Below, one piece after another: positions 1 through 8,289 of a stretch of DNA of 64,000 bases. Location of the stretch: contig NZ_JAFAGT010000092.1 of the NCBI RefSeq assembly GCF_019237615.1, positions 1 to 64,000 of the forward strand. The letters run 5' to 3'. A program made the position numbers and the translations under genes. The notes under the pieces are model-generated. The model did no database searches and was not told the DNA's origin. It was given only the letters and a program-made list of their open reading frames with translations. Position 1 is the first letter of the stretch. The number at the start of each line of letters is the position of its first letter. This stretch comes from Roseateles sp. (lineage in GTDB: Bacteria; Pseudomonadota; Gammaproteobacteria; Burkholderiales; Burkholderiaceae_C).

Positions 1-388
1 GTCAGGCTCCACGCGGGACTGGTCCCCCATCGGGTCCGTCACGCTCAACCCGGAACGCGACTCGGTCGTCACCGCGGCCTCGCGCTCCCGAAATACTCAG
101 CCATTGGCTGCGTGAACGAGGCGACAAGTAGCTTGACGCGCGCCGGACCCTTGGTGTGGGCATCGCCTCTCCCGGCCAAAAAGCCGGGCAGCCTATGCCT
201 CGTTGGGTCACTCAGGACACCCTCGCGGTGTCCGCCATCAGTTTGGAATGCCGTCCGCCATCAGCGTGGAACGGTGTCCGGGATCGCGCGGAATACGCAA
301 GCGGTAAACGCGTGAACGGCCGCTGGCCGTTCGACAACATTCGATACAGATTGGCATTCTGTCCCGTGGTTTTCGAGATCAACAGCGC
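1..388. other. Gene-poor left edge carrying an IS-end scar
   Basis: No convincing complete gene is visible. A short minus-strand reading frame runs off the left edge near 1-75, but it is too short to identify. The only structured element is the tandem repeat at 227-294, listed separately. The region probably represents decayed mobile DNA flanking the toxin-antitoxin pair. Confidence 0.4.
227..294. mobile_element. IS21-family-like terminal repeats (remnant)
   Basis: Three degenerate copies of a 22-24 bp unit follow each other at about 227-249, 251-271 and 273-294. They share the pattern GTCCGSSATC, 4-6 bases, then GGAA. Multiple short repeats of the GTGTCCGC-ATCA-GGAA type at each end are characteristic of several proteobacterial IS21-family elements, as I recall them. 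No istA or istB gene is present within the window, so this would be a solo end or scar, or the end of an element lying outside the window. The repeat is seen directly; the family assignment is from memory. Confidence 0.45.
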
Positions 389-820
389 TCAAGAGGGTGC
401 TTGATCGCGAAATGGGTTCAACAGCTTGACGCCGCTGGCTCGGAAGTGCCGAACGTTTCGCGTAACCACTGTCAAGTCGTGCACGAGCGCAATGGCGGCG
501 ATCTGCTTGTCGAGTTCGTGCTCCGGATGCGGTACGCGCAAACGCCCCCACACCTGAGCCGCGTCTGCGTCGAAGGCGAGGATCTGATCCTCGTATTCGC
601 TGAGGACGGTATGCATCCAGTGCTCAAGCAGCACCGCTTGCGGCTCATCACCGCGATGGCGGATAAGCTCAATGCCTCTGCGCAGTTCGCCGACGGTGAC
701 GACCGACAAGTACAACGCCTCATCCTGAGTGGCCGCTGTGCGAAAGAAGGCCAAGACGCCCTGATCAGCGCGTTCGCGTTTGCGCGCCTCGCTGATCACG
801 CTCGTGTCAATCAAATACAT
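389..820 (-). CDS. PIN-domain toxin of FitB/VapC type
   Basis: This is a 143-residue PIN-domain ribonuclease, the toxin half of a type II toxin-antitoxin module, expected to cleave RNA using a Mg-binding acidic cluster. The N-terminal MYLIDTSVISE supplies the first Asp (D5), TVGELRRG carries the conserved Glu, and FDADAAQVWGRL and the later D-VVTRNVRHF are typical of the FitB/VapC family. The start at 820 was chosen because the family begins directly with the YLIDTS strand; an upstream extension in the same frame would overlap the whole antitoxin gene. The gene overlaps the antitoxin end by 14 bases, so the two are translationally coupled. Length is normal for the family and no catalytic residue is obviously missing. 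Confidence 0.85.
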   Translation of the reverse strand: MYLIDTSVISEARKRERADQGVLAFFRTAATQDEALYLSVVTVGELRRGIELIRHRGDEPQAVLLEHWMHTVLSEYEDQILAFDADAAQVWGRLRVPHPEHELDKQIAAIALVHDLTVVTRNVRHFRASGVKLLNPFRDQAPS

Positions 821-1043
821 CCGGGGTCTCCCCAGATGTGTCAATACGCTCGAAATCGCTGTCTTGACCGACGTCGGGAATAGCCGCCAGCACTGCAGCA
901 AAGGGACGCTTCCGAGGCCGTCGCAGTGCTGCTGCCAAGATCTCGCGATGTTCCGCCTCGGCACTGCGGCCATGGGCGACAGCCCGCTCCTTGAGCGCTG
1001 TGACAAGCGCTTCGTCGATTCCACGCACTAGGAGGTTCGCCAT
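807..1043 (-). CDS. FitA-like ribbon-helix-helix antitoxin
   Basis: This 78-residue protein begins MANLLVRGIDEALVTALKER and continues AHGRSAEAEHREIL, the hallmark of FitA/VapB-type Arc/MetJ ribbon-helix-helix antitoxins. The N-terminal strand should bind operator DNA as a dimer. The C-terminal tail, rich in Asp and Pro, should wrap the PIN toxin encoded just downstream. The gene starts 18 bases from a palindromic GATATC repeat at 1062-1076 that is the likely autoregulatory operator. The pair is complete and may be functional, or an addiction module kept in a decaying island. Confidence 0.85.
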   Translation of the reverse strand: MANLLVRGIDEALVTALKERAVAHGRSAEAEHREILAAALRRPRKRPFAAVLAAIPDVGQDSDFERIDTSGETPDVFD

Positions 1044-1061
1044 ATCCGTCGGCCTTTGGTT

Positions 1062-1076
1062 GATATCAATGATATC
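1062..1076. promoter_or_regulatory. Probable operator of the fitAB-like module
   Basis: GATATC-AAT-GATATC sits 18 bases upstream of the antitoxin start. The two half sites form both a direct repeat and an inverted repeat, which suits binding by a dimer of ribbon-helix-helix dimers. The role as operator is inferred from position and symmetry. Confidence 0.5.
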
Positions 1077-1238
1077 GTTTTATGGGCGCATTGAGAGATG
1101 CCGTCACCCTGGGGTGACCTCGGAGCCCTTTCAATCGCCGATCGCCAGACGACAGGCGTGCGGGAGTGCGTCATCGCTTCGTGCTCATTCGACAGGCTGG
1201 CGCTGCTGCGTTCGGCGGAATGCGGCAGCCGTTGTTGA

Positions 1239-1865
1239 ATGTCAGCATCTGGCCGACTGGCGCCGTCCGCTGGGACGCTAGCCTATCCGAAGCTGGCCGA
1301 CCTGGCTCAGGCGTCGTTCGTCAGCCTCGGGCACGTCAGCAATGTCCGAAACAGCCCGCTTGATCGGGGGCGGGCGGAGGTGTCCGATCACGGACTGATC
1401 CTGTCGAACCCGGACGGTCTTCTGGACGCCTGGCGCGAGGAGTACGTGCCGCTGGCGGGCGAGCGCCGCGCCGTCTACACCACGCTGCACGACAGCGCCT
1501 TCGAGGCAGCATTGCGTGACGTTGGCACCGCCCTGACATCGGATGGCCTGGCAATCCTTTGCTCGTTCTCTGCGGCCAACTGGCTGGCACCTTATGCGCG
1601 CACCGGTACCCACCATTTCTACGCGGATCAGGCGGGTGTCGACCGGATGCGCAGGCTTCTGAAGCTCACAACACCAACGCACGGCGAGAACGTCGTGGTC
1701 ATTGAGCCCGACGACATCGCGCTCTTCCAGGACGCCATCGAACCGACGAATGGCATCCACTGCACGAGCCCCGTGCAAACCTATCTCGACCTGTATGTCT
1801 CCGGAGAGCGAGGGTGCGAGGCCGCGGACCACCTTCGGCAAGAGAGGCTGCAGTGGCAGAAATGA
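1239..1865 (+). pseudogene. Truncated type IV AbiEi-family antitoxin-like protein
   Basis: From about residue 16 the reading frame resembles the COG4861/AbiEi-like antitoxins: a winged-helix end (QASFVSLGHVSNVR), then SDHGLILSNPDGLLDAWREEY, YTTLHDSAF and a C-terminal domain with TGTHHFYAD and VQTYLDLYVSG. The normal N-terminal portion that should precede the winged helix is not encoded upstream, so the gene looks 5-prime truncated. The first residues shown are probably not native, and the true start is uncertain. The stop overlaps an ATG at 1862 that opens a 25-residue stub ending at 1939. This stub could be the remnant of a partner nucleotidyltransferase gene, but it is too short to recognise. 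Family membership is moderately sure, the decay fairly sure. Confidence 0.55.
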
Positions 1866-1939
1866 CGCCAAATGAATCGCAGCAGGATGCGTTCGGCCAG
1901 GTCGACGCCTGGTTGCGTGCGCTGGGGCTGCGAGCCTAG

Positions 1940-2243
1940 GAGGGGGGAGAGCCCACTACGATGCTCCCGATTCTGCTGAGGCCTTGGTGACCATCGTGCA
2001 GATCGACCATGGAATGCTGCGGCGCGTGGCCGGATCCGAGCGCACCCCGTCTGTCTGGCCTCGACGGTCCTTGTTCATGGGTGACTTCGCGGAAAGCGCC
2101 TCTGGTTCAAACTCCGCCGGTCCTTGCTCGGGTGCGTTGGGGCAACGAAATCAACAACCTGCGAGACCGATCTCCGACGGCCCGCATCTGTTGAAGTCAC
2201 CATCCCCGGATCGCATTGGTGGAGGACCTCCCCTCGGCTCGCG
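1940..2243. other. No recognisable gene
   Basis: About 300 bases between the AbiEi remnant and the convergent caspase-like gene. Several frames are open but none gives a recognisable protein, and I see no clear hairpin or repeat. Confidence 0.4.
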
Positions 2244-3272
2244 TCACGCCGTGGTGCCGGCCGGGACAAGCACCGCATCAGGCGGGGGGGCGAAGACGCC
2301 GAGTCCGCGGGCGAGGGCATGCGGCGCAGCCATTGCGCTCAGGCCGGGGTCGCCGATCACCATATAGCCCGCCCCGTGCAGCAAGACCATCGTCGCGCGG
2401 ACTGCTTCGAGCAGGCAAGGAAGCGCCCGGTGGCCTTGCGCCAGCGCCTCGATCAGTGCCTGCGCGAGCCGGCGGTTGTCGGCGTGCAGCGGTTTGCCCA
2501 GCGGTGCCAGTACGGCGCCGGCCACCCCTGCGGCGACCAGCGCATCAGCCATGCCATCGGGGCCCGCGCCGCCGCAGCCGAGCGAGAAGAAGAGCGCTGT
2601 GGTTTCGTCCGGCGGCCAGGGTTCGGCCCGGCCGGCAAAGTCGCCGCTGCCAAGCCCGCCATAGGCGAGCCATCCGCTGCGGTCGCCGTGGCCAAGGTAG
2701 AGCGCCGCCGCTGCGCCCAGTCGCAGCGCGTTCAACAGCGCCGGCTTGCGGATGCGCTCGGCGCTCCAGCGCAGCGTTCTGCACGCGCCGGCCTGGGCCG
2801 CGCAGGCTTCGATGGTGTCGAGCGCTGCCTGGTAACGCGACTCGCGCGGGCCGAGCAGGACGAGCGGGGCCGGGGGGGCGGCGGTGCGTCGCAGCAGGGC
2901 GACCGCACGCCCGGCATAGGTGACGAGCGCGGCCGCGTCCATGCGCAACCAGCCGGACAGGGCGGCCCGCCCGCCCATGCCCAGGGTGTCCGCAAAGCGT
3001 GCACGCAGGCTGGGCAGGGCCGGGTCTTCAAGCACCAGCAGCAGCGGAGCGTCGTCGCCACCGGCGTTTCTCGGCAGTCCGGGCCGCGCACGGAGCAGCC
3101 GGTCGACCAGTCGGCCCAGGTCTTCGTCGGGCGCGACCCCATGGACATGGACCAAGGCACCGCGCTGCCGCCACTCGTCCATGAGCGGGGCCAGCGCGTC
3201 GATCAGGGCCGCCGGCCCGGCGACCCACCGATGCCGCGCCTCGCGTGAGCCAGTCTCAGCTGAAGACGGCAT
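2244..3272 (-). CDS. Caspase/gingipain-fold (C25/CHAT-like) cysteine protease
   Basis: This 342-residue protein has the layout of clan CD cysteine proteases. An alpha/beta core contains the strand-end motif YLGHG with candidate catalytic His195, followed 38 residues later by FFSLGCGG with candidate nucleophile Cys233. The C-terminal VIGDPGL (306-311) matches the GDP-L ending typical of gingipain-like C25 domains. No signal peptide or membrane segment is seen. The start at 3272 overlaps the end of the upstream 969-residue gene by 17 bases, and Met31 is an alternative start. It is the last gene of a three-gene minus-strand set that also contains a predicted zinc protease, so two proteases of different chemistry are co-encoded. 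Substrate unknown; the fold assignment rests on motifs only. Confidence 0.6.
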   Translation of the reverse strand: MPSSAETGSREARHRWVAGPAALIDALAPLMDEWRQRGALVHVHGVAPDEDLGRLVDRLLRARPGLPRNAGGDDAPLLLVLEDPALPSLRARFADTLGMGGRAALSGWLRMDAAALVTYAGRAVALLRRTAAPPAPLVLLGPRESRYQAALDTIEACAAQAGACRTLRWSAERIRKPALLNALRLGAAAALYLGHGDRSGWLAYGGLGSGDFAGRAEPWPPDETTALFFSLGCGGAGPDGMADALVAAGVAGAVLAPLGKPLHADNRRLAQALIEALAQGHRALPCLLEAVRATMVLLHGAGYMVIGDPGLSAMAAPHALARGLGVFAPPPDAVLVPAGTTA

Positions 3273-6165
3273 TCGCGTAGGGCTGCCAGGCGGCGGGATC
3301 GTGGTTGGCCGCGTCCCCCTTGCGGGCGTGGAAGTGCATGATGATCTGCGCCTGCTGCTCCGGGTTGAAGCTCGAGAGCTGGCCTCCGCCTGCGGCGAGT
3401 GCCGCCTCCGCCCCGGTGCCCCACAGCTTGCCGTCGGCGTCGTCGTGGTAGCCGTAGTTGTAGCCCGCGCCTATGAGTTGCGCCTCCAGAGCCTCAACCA
3501 TGTAGACGGGCCCTTGTTGCAGCCCCTGCCACACGTGCATCAGTTCGTGGATGACCTTGTGGATGGTGACATCGGCCCAGGACGCGAAGTTCAGCAGGTA
3601 CATGGTGGTGAAGGCCCTGGTGCCGTTGAGCTCCTCCACCAGGTCCACCGGCAGCGACTTGACCGCCAGCTTGACCTTGTCGAGATTGATCGAGTTGCCG
3701 AACACGCCCTGGGCCTCGGCGCGCTCGAGCGCGGTCAGGGAGCGGTAGCTGCCAGGGAACCATTCCAGAACAATCGCCACCAGCAGCGCGATCTGGCTGA
3801 GCGGCAGCTCGATGGCCGCTCTGAGGATCTCGACGGCGCTCTTGCCGATGTCGCGCAGCGCCTCCAATGCACGGCGGGCCGTGTCTTCGGCGGGCTGCAG
3901 CAGCGCGACCTGCACCAGCTCGGTCAGCGTCTGGCCCAGTTCGGACAGCGCCTGCATCAGGTCCCGCAGCGCGTTGCCGGGGTGCACCGCCATGTCGGCC
4001 ACCAGCGTGGCGAGCGTGACGCCGAAGGCCAGCAACTCGCTCGCCACGCTCTTGATGACCTGCACGCCGCGGTTCGCCATCCAGGCCACGAAATCGGCCA
4101 CCGCGGCGCCCGCGTTCAGCATGCCGTTGACGATGGCATGCCACTTGTCGACCGCGGTGTGACCCACCCAGAGCAGGATCGCATCGACCGAGCTCCCGGC
4201 CTTGACCAGCACTTCGCCCACAATGGCGAGCGCCTTGTCGCCGGCGCGGACCGCCCAGTCGATGACGCGGCTCACCACCATGCCGGCGTCCTCGATGGCG
4301 GTCACCACCGTACGCAGCATCGCGTCGGAGCGCGACTGCGCAAAGGCGAGAAGCTCGTCGACGGCGCGGCCGAGCAGCTGCATGCTTTCAACCAGCGCGC
4401 GCCAGGCCAGCGCCGACACGTCAGCCGCCTGCGCGAGGATCCAGTCGACCACGGCGCCGACGGGGCCGAGGTTCTGCAGCAGCGCGTGCAGCACCCGGCG
4501 CAGGATCGTGAAGCCCTGCTGAAGCGCCGTTCCGAGCAGCGTCGCGACGGCGACGCCAGCGTCGAGCGCTGCCTTGACGACACGGCGCGCGAGGTCGAAG
4601 CCCGCGGCCATCGTGGCGCGAAGCAATTCGGCGGCGCTCTTGCCGAGCGCGAAGAGGGCTTTCACGGTGGCCGTCAGCATCGTCCCCGCCAGCGTGCCCA
4701 GGCCGCGCAGGATCTGCACCAGCGACTGGCCGAGCGCGATGGCCGCCTCCACCAGCTTGCGAACGAGGTCGACGCTGTCGCGTGCGATGGCGGCGATCAA
4801 GTCGCCCAGCGTGCGGCCGATGTCCATCAGGCCGCGCACGACCTCGCGCACGGCGGCGATCGCGGACGATGCGACGAAGGCCGCGAGCTCCACCAGCGCG
4901 CCGCCGATGCGGCCGATCGCGGCCACCGTGCGTCGGATGAACTGCAGCCCCTGGTTGGCCACGTCCTGCACGATGCTGGTGATGCTTCGCCCCAGGTCGC
5001 GCAGCGAGCGCACCACGGTGTCAAGGAGCTGGTCGGGGTGCAACACCGCCGCGGCCATGATCTGGCCGACCGCGAAGCCGATCGCGACAAGGGCGCGCAC
5101 GGTCGCCGCGAGCAGCGCCGCACCGAACTGGAAGGCGGCACCGGCGATCTCGGCCAGGCTCTTGCCGATGCTGGTCATGGTCTGCACGAACTTCTGCAAC
5201 ACGTTGTAGGCGGCACTCGCGAGCTGGGCGAACACGTCGGCCAGCGTGCGACCGATCGCGGCCAGGGCCTGCAGCACGTTGCCGATCTGCTCCAGCGTGA
5301 AGCTGGCGATGGAGGCGAAGACGGTGGCGAGCGCCTTGCCTGCATCGATGATGCCCTGCATGATCTTCCGGAGGGCGTCGAAGCCCGCTTGAAGGGCGTT
5401 GCCGACGATCGAGGCCAGCGTGTGGCCGGCGGCGAGCAGACCGTTGACGAGGTCGCGCACCTTGTCGGCCGCCCAGCTTGCGATCTGCTTCAGGCCCTCG
5501 ACGATGCCGCCCGCCACCGACGTCACGGCATCGGCCACGGCCTTGGCCGCGTCCACGATGCCCTTGCCGATGTCCTCGATGAGGTCGAGGAGGCCATCGT
5601 GCGGTGCATCGGGATCGGGCACCACGATGTTCTTCTCACGGACCATCTTGCCGGCCATGGCGAACCACTCCATCACCACGCCCATCGCCTGCGGGTCGAG
5701 TCGGTCGGCGGGCATGAGGAAGGCCTGCATGACAGCGCGTCCGTGGGCCGCCGGCACCAGGCCGACGCCGTGCATGATGGTCATCGAAGCACCCGCGGAC
5801 TTCTGTGCCGCGATGATGGCGAGGCGGTCCGCGGGAGCCGCCAGCGCGATGCCTTCGTAGAACTGCCCGACCTGGTCGTTGCTCTGCAGCGTGTCGACGA
5901 AAGCCACCGCGAAGGCGGCCGCCTGCGCCGGGCCCAGTTTGCCGATCTCGGCATAGTGGCCGGCGAAGTCGCGCACCGCGATGGGCTGCGTGGCGAGCTG
6001 CCGCGCGATGGCTGCGCGGTCGCCCGATGCCAGGGTCGACGACAGCGTCGCGGCGTTCGAGACGGCGGCCGGCGTGGCCGGAGTCGTGCGCACCGGGGGG
6101 GCGGTCGTGATCGCGCCGATCTGGGCAAGGGCGCGTGCGCCCAGTGGGTTGGAGTTGACGGGCAT
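3256..6165 (-). CDS. Giant helical-repeat protein with C-terminal HELMH metallopeptidase motif
   Basis: The 969-residue protein has three parts. Residues 1-240 are an Ala/Pro-rich N-terminus and a small helical domain. Residues 244 to about 799 hold nineteen consecutive 29-residue helical repeats, each with Gly at unit position 4 (patterns such as AAIGRTLADVF and MDIGRTLGDLI). Residues from about 800 onward form a compact domain containing VIHELMHVWQG, with zinc ligands His873 and His877, catalytic Glu874, and a possible third ligand Glu891 or Glu894. No Sec signal is visible. ATG at 6165 follows a GAAGGGA ribosome site and lies 12 bases after the LGFP-repeat gene. It overlaps the caspase-like gene by 17 bases. 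I do not recognise a named family. The repeat array resembles amphipathic or tape-measure-like helices, so membrane or ruler functions are possible but unproven. Confidence 0.8.
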   Translation of the reverse strand: MPVNSNPLGARALAQIGAITTAPPVRTTPATPAAVSNAATLSSTLASGDRAAIARQLATQPIAVRDFAGHYAEIGKLGPAQAAAFAVAFVDTLQSNDQVGQFYEGIALAAPADRLAIIAAQKSAGASMTIMHGVGLVPAAHGRAVMQAFLMPADRLDPQAMGVVMEWFAMAGKMVREKNIVVPDPDAPHDGLLDLIEDIGKGIVDAAKAVADAVTSVAGGIVEGLKQIASWAADKVRDLVNGLLAAGHTLASIVGNALQAGFDALRKIMQGIIDAGKALATVFASIASFTLEQIGNVLQALAAIGRTLADVFAQLASAAYNVLQKFVQTMTSIGKSLAEIAGAAFQFGAALLAATVRALVAIGFAVGQIMAAAVLHPDQLLDTVVRSLRDLGRSITSIVQDVANQGLQFIRRTVAAIGRIGGALVELAAFVASSAIAAVREVVRGLMDIGRTLGDLIAAIARDSVDLVRKLVEAAIALGQSLVQILRGLGTLAGTMLTATVKALFALGKSAAELLRATMAAGFDLARRVVKAALDAGVAVATLLGTALQQGFTILRRVLHALLQNLGPVGAVVDWILAQAADVSALAWRALVESMQLLGRAVDELLAFAQSRSDAMLRTVVTAIEDAGMVVSRVIDWAVRAGDKALAIVGEVLVKAGSSVDAILLWVGHTAVDKWHAIVNGMLNAGAAVADFVAWMANRGVQVIKSVASELLAFGVTLATLVADMAVHPGNALRDLMQALSELGQTLTELVQVALLQPAEDTARRALEALRDIGKSAVEILRAAIELPLSQIALLVAIVLEWFPGSYRSLTALERAEAQGVFGNSINLDKVKLAVKSLPVDLVEELNGTRAFTTMYLLNFASWADVTIHKVIHELMHVWQGLQQGPVYMVEALEAQLIGAGYNYGYHDDADGKLWGTGAEAALAAGGGQLSSFNPEQQAQIIMHFHARKGDAANHDPAAWQPYANAVFS
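3769..5436 (-). repeat. Nineteen tandem 29-residue coding repeats
   Basis: Within the 969-residue gene, units start at residues 244, 273, 302, 331, 360, 389, 418, 447, 476, 505, 534, 563, 596, 625, 654, 683, 712, 741 and 771. Spacing is exactly 29 residues except after the unit at 563 (33) and the unit at 741 (30). Every unit has Gly near position 4, preceded by a hydrophobic residue and followed by a heptad-like Leu/Ile/Val/Ala pattern ending in a basic pair and Ala-Leu. The protein repeat is regular although the DNA copies are diverged, so the period is kept by selection on protein structure and is not the result of recent duplication. Confidence 0.85.
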
Positions 6166-6177
6166 GGCGCAATCCCT

Positions 6178-8262
6178 TCAGTTCGGTTGCGTGAGCTGGA
6201 CGACGGTGGCGGCGGCCACGTTGGCCAGGTCGCCGATGCCGTCCAGCAGATGGAAGTGGCGCGGCTCGACGAACACCACCACCGCGCCGTTGGCGAGCGT
6301 CTTCACCGAGAGCACCGCCATTGCCGCGCCGCCGTCGGTGTCGGGCAGCGTCATCACCTCGTAGCTTTGCCACAGCAGTGGATCGAGCCGGCCGCGCAAC
6401 CCGGCCTCGATCACCGCCGCATAGGACTGGGTGCTGGCCTGCGACATGTCCCAGTCGACCAGGGCCAGCGCGATGCGCCGCTGCGCGGCGTCGAACCAGA
6501 CTTCGACCTGCAGTTCGATGCCGGCGGTCACCTGCACCATCTGCGGCAGCTGGACGCCCAGCGGCCCGGTGATGGTCCGTTGCTCGACGCCCTGGAGGAT
6601 CAGCTGCAGGCGGTGCCGCCGGTTGTGCACTTGTGCGCCGTCGTGCGAGTAGGCCGTGGTGCCGATGAAGCTCATCGACAGGAGCTGCGCATTGGCGAAC
6701 TCCAGGGCGTTCCTGCCCAGTCGAGCGACGGCGAGGGCGGCGATGTCATTGCCCGAGAAGGCGAGCGAGGTGCCGTCGCTGGTGGCCGGCAGCGGTGTGA
6801 GCACCGAGGCCGAGGTCGCGCCGCGGTACCAGAAGAGCACGCCGCTTTCGAAGTCGGCGAACCGGTTCACGCTGCGCTGCCCCGGCGTGGATGCCGGACC
6901 GGTGAGGATGCCGAGGATTGCTGGGTCGAGCGAGACGTTCAGCGCTGCGCTGGACGCTACGCTGGATGCGACATTCGGCGCGGCCCGGGTGCTGGGCGCA
7001 GCGGCGGCCTGCGTGCTGAGCGGGCCAAGCACGCCGACGTCCTGCAGGCGCATCGCGGCGCCAGGAGCAGCGACGCGGGCGGCGGCCGAGGCAGTCGGCG
7101 TCAGCGGCGGCGTGTTGACCACGCTTGCCGGGAAGCCCGCCGCGATCGCTGCAGCCGGCAGCTTGACGACTTCCGCGGGCAACGAGGCGATCGGCTTCTT
7201 GATGGCCTCCGGCCGCCTGTGGCCCACGCGCGGGTCAGGGATCAGCTCGTCGCCAATGGGGTAGCCAAGCTGCGGGTTGCGCGCCCCTCCCAGTGCGGAC
7301 CAACGGTCCCGGATCAGGCCGTGCACCTCGTGCGCACCGGTCTCCGCTGTCCAGTAGATGGAGCCGCCCTGGAAGTGGTTGAAGCGGCCGCGGCCGTCAG
7401 GCGTGCCCGTCTCGTCGGTGCGCGGATAGCCGAGGATGCTGGCCTCGGCGCCCAGCGCGAGGTACTTCTCGCGGATGGCGCCGTGCAACTCGAAGGCGCC
7501 GGCGCTGCTCTGGATGATCGGCCGGTTCAGCGCGACGGCGGACTGCAGGTCGATCTGGGCATGGCCGTTGATAGCGGCGCCCGGATTCACCGCGGCCGCG
7601 GTGCCGATGTCACGCCCCAGCGGTCCCGCCGCGGCCGCACCATTCAGCGGTGTCGGGGCGTGCGCCGGTGCGGTTGCAGCACCGACGCCGAGCACGGCCC
7701 CCGCGATCGACACCGTGGCCGCAATGCCGCTGAAGTGCGAGGGCGGTGCCCAGTAGATCGACCCACCCTGGAAATGCGCGAAGAAGCCTTCGGCTCGAAC
7801 GTCTGAGCCGGGCATCACGTCACTGGTCGGAAAGCCCAGGAAGCCGGCCTCACCGCCCAGTTCATGCCACCGCGCGAGGATCGGCCCGTGCAGTGCGTGC
7901 GCGCCCGTGCTGGGGTGCCAGTAGATCTCACCGGACTGGAAGGCGCGCGAGAAGCCAGCGTGCGCGGCAGCCGCCGCCGCGCTCAAAGGGCGGCCCAGGG
8001 CGCCGTCCGCTCCGCCAGCCTCGGCGAACTTGGCATTGATGGCCCAGGTCGCGACGTCGATGGGCGAGGCGAAGCTGCCGATGATCCCGGCGAGCTCGGG
8101 TGCGGCGGCCTGTGCCTGTGGGCTGAGTGCGATGTCGCGGAAGGCTCCGAGCACGTCGACCCCCACGGTGGGCGTACTGCCGGGATCTGGATCAGCGAGA
8201 ACCCTCATGGCCTCGAGCCCTCGATTCACGAGGATGGATGCGTTGAACTGCGTTGCGGCCAT
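6178..8262 (-). CDS. LGFP-repeat protein with unknown C-terminal domain
   Basis: This 694-residue protein contains LGFP-type modules. One holds GEIYWHPSTGAHALHG, then FLGFPTSDV and HFQGGSIYWAPP. A second holds ILGYPRTDE, HFQGGSIYWTAETGAH and QLGYPIGDEL, and a weaker one near residue 470 holds NRFADFESGVLFWYRG. LGFP repeats bind or decorate surfaces in mycolate bacteria and occur as accessory modules elsewhere. The last roughly 230 residues form an unrecognised beta-rich domain. ATG at 8262 was chosen for its GGAG site and because upstream frame sequence is not protein-like. No signal peptide is seen. It is the first gene of the three-gene set with the helical-repeat metalloprotease (12-base gap) and the caspase-like protease, suggesting a targeting or binding role for the proteases. 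Confidence 0.75.
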   Translation of the reverse strand: MAATQFNASILVNRGLEAMRVLADPDPGSTPTVGVDVLGAFRDIALSPQAQAAAPELAGIIGSFASPIDVATWAINAKFAEAGGADGALGRPLSAAAAAAHAGFSRAFQSGEIYWHPSTGAHALHGPILARWHELGGEAGFLGFPTSDVMPGSDVRAEGFFAHFQGGSIYWAPPSHFSGIAATVSIAGAVLGVGAATAPAHAPTPLNGAAAAGPLGRDIGTAAAVNPGAAINGHAQIDLQSAVALNRPIIQSSAGAFELHGAIREKYLALGAEASILGYPRTDETGTPDGRGRFNHFQGGSIYWTAETGAHEVHGLIRDRWSALGGARNPQLGYPIGDELIPDPRVGHRRPEAIKKPIASLPAEVVKLPAAAIAAGFPASVVNTPPLTPTASAAARVAAPGAAMRLQDVGVLGPLSTQAAAAPSTRAAPNVASSVASSAALNVSLDPAILGILTGPASTPGQRSVNRFADFESGVLFWYRGATSASVLTPLPATSDGTSLAFSGNDIAALAVARLGRNALEFANAQLLSMSFIGTTAYSHDGAQVHNRRHRLQLILQGVEQRTITGPLGVQLPQMVQVTAGIELQVEVWFDAAQRRIALALVDWDMSQASTQSYAAVIEAGLRGRLDPLLWQSYEVMTLPDTDGGAAMAVLSVKTLANGAVVVFVEPRHFHLLDGIGDLANVAAATVVQLTQPN

Positions 8263-8289
8263 GGCTTTGCTCCAATGCAAGAGCCGCAG

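Noticed and set aside
3256-6165. Phage tape-measure protein
   Set aside because: The repeats look similar, but no phage structural gene is nearby and the protein ends in a protease-like domain.
2920-7806. A 1628-codon plus-strand open frame
   Set aside because: It is antisense to the three minus-strand genes; its His/Arg/Gly-rich translation has no domain and results from GC-rich codon bias.
2244-8262. Extracellular contractile injection system cargo
   Set aside because: No sheath, tube, baseplate or DUF4157-type gene is present in the window.
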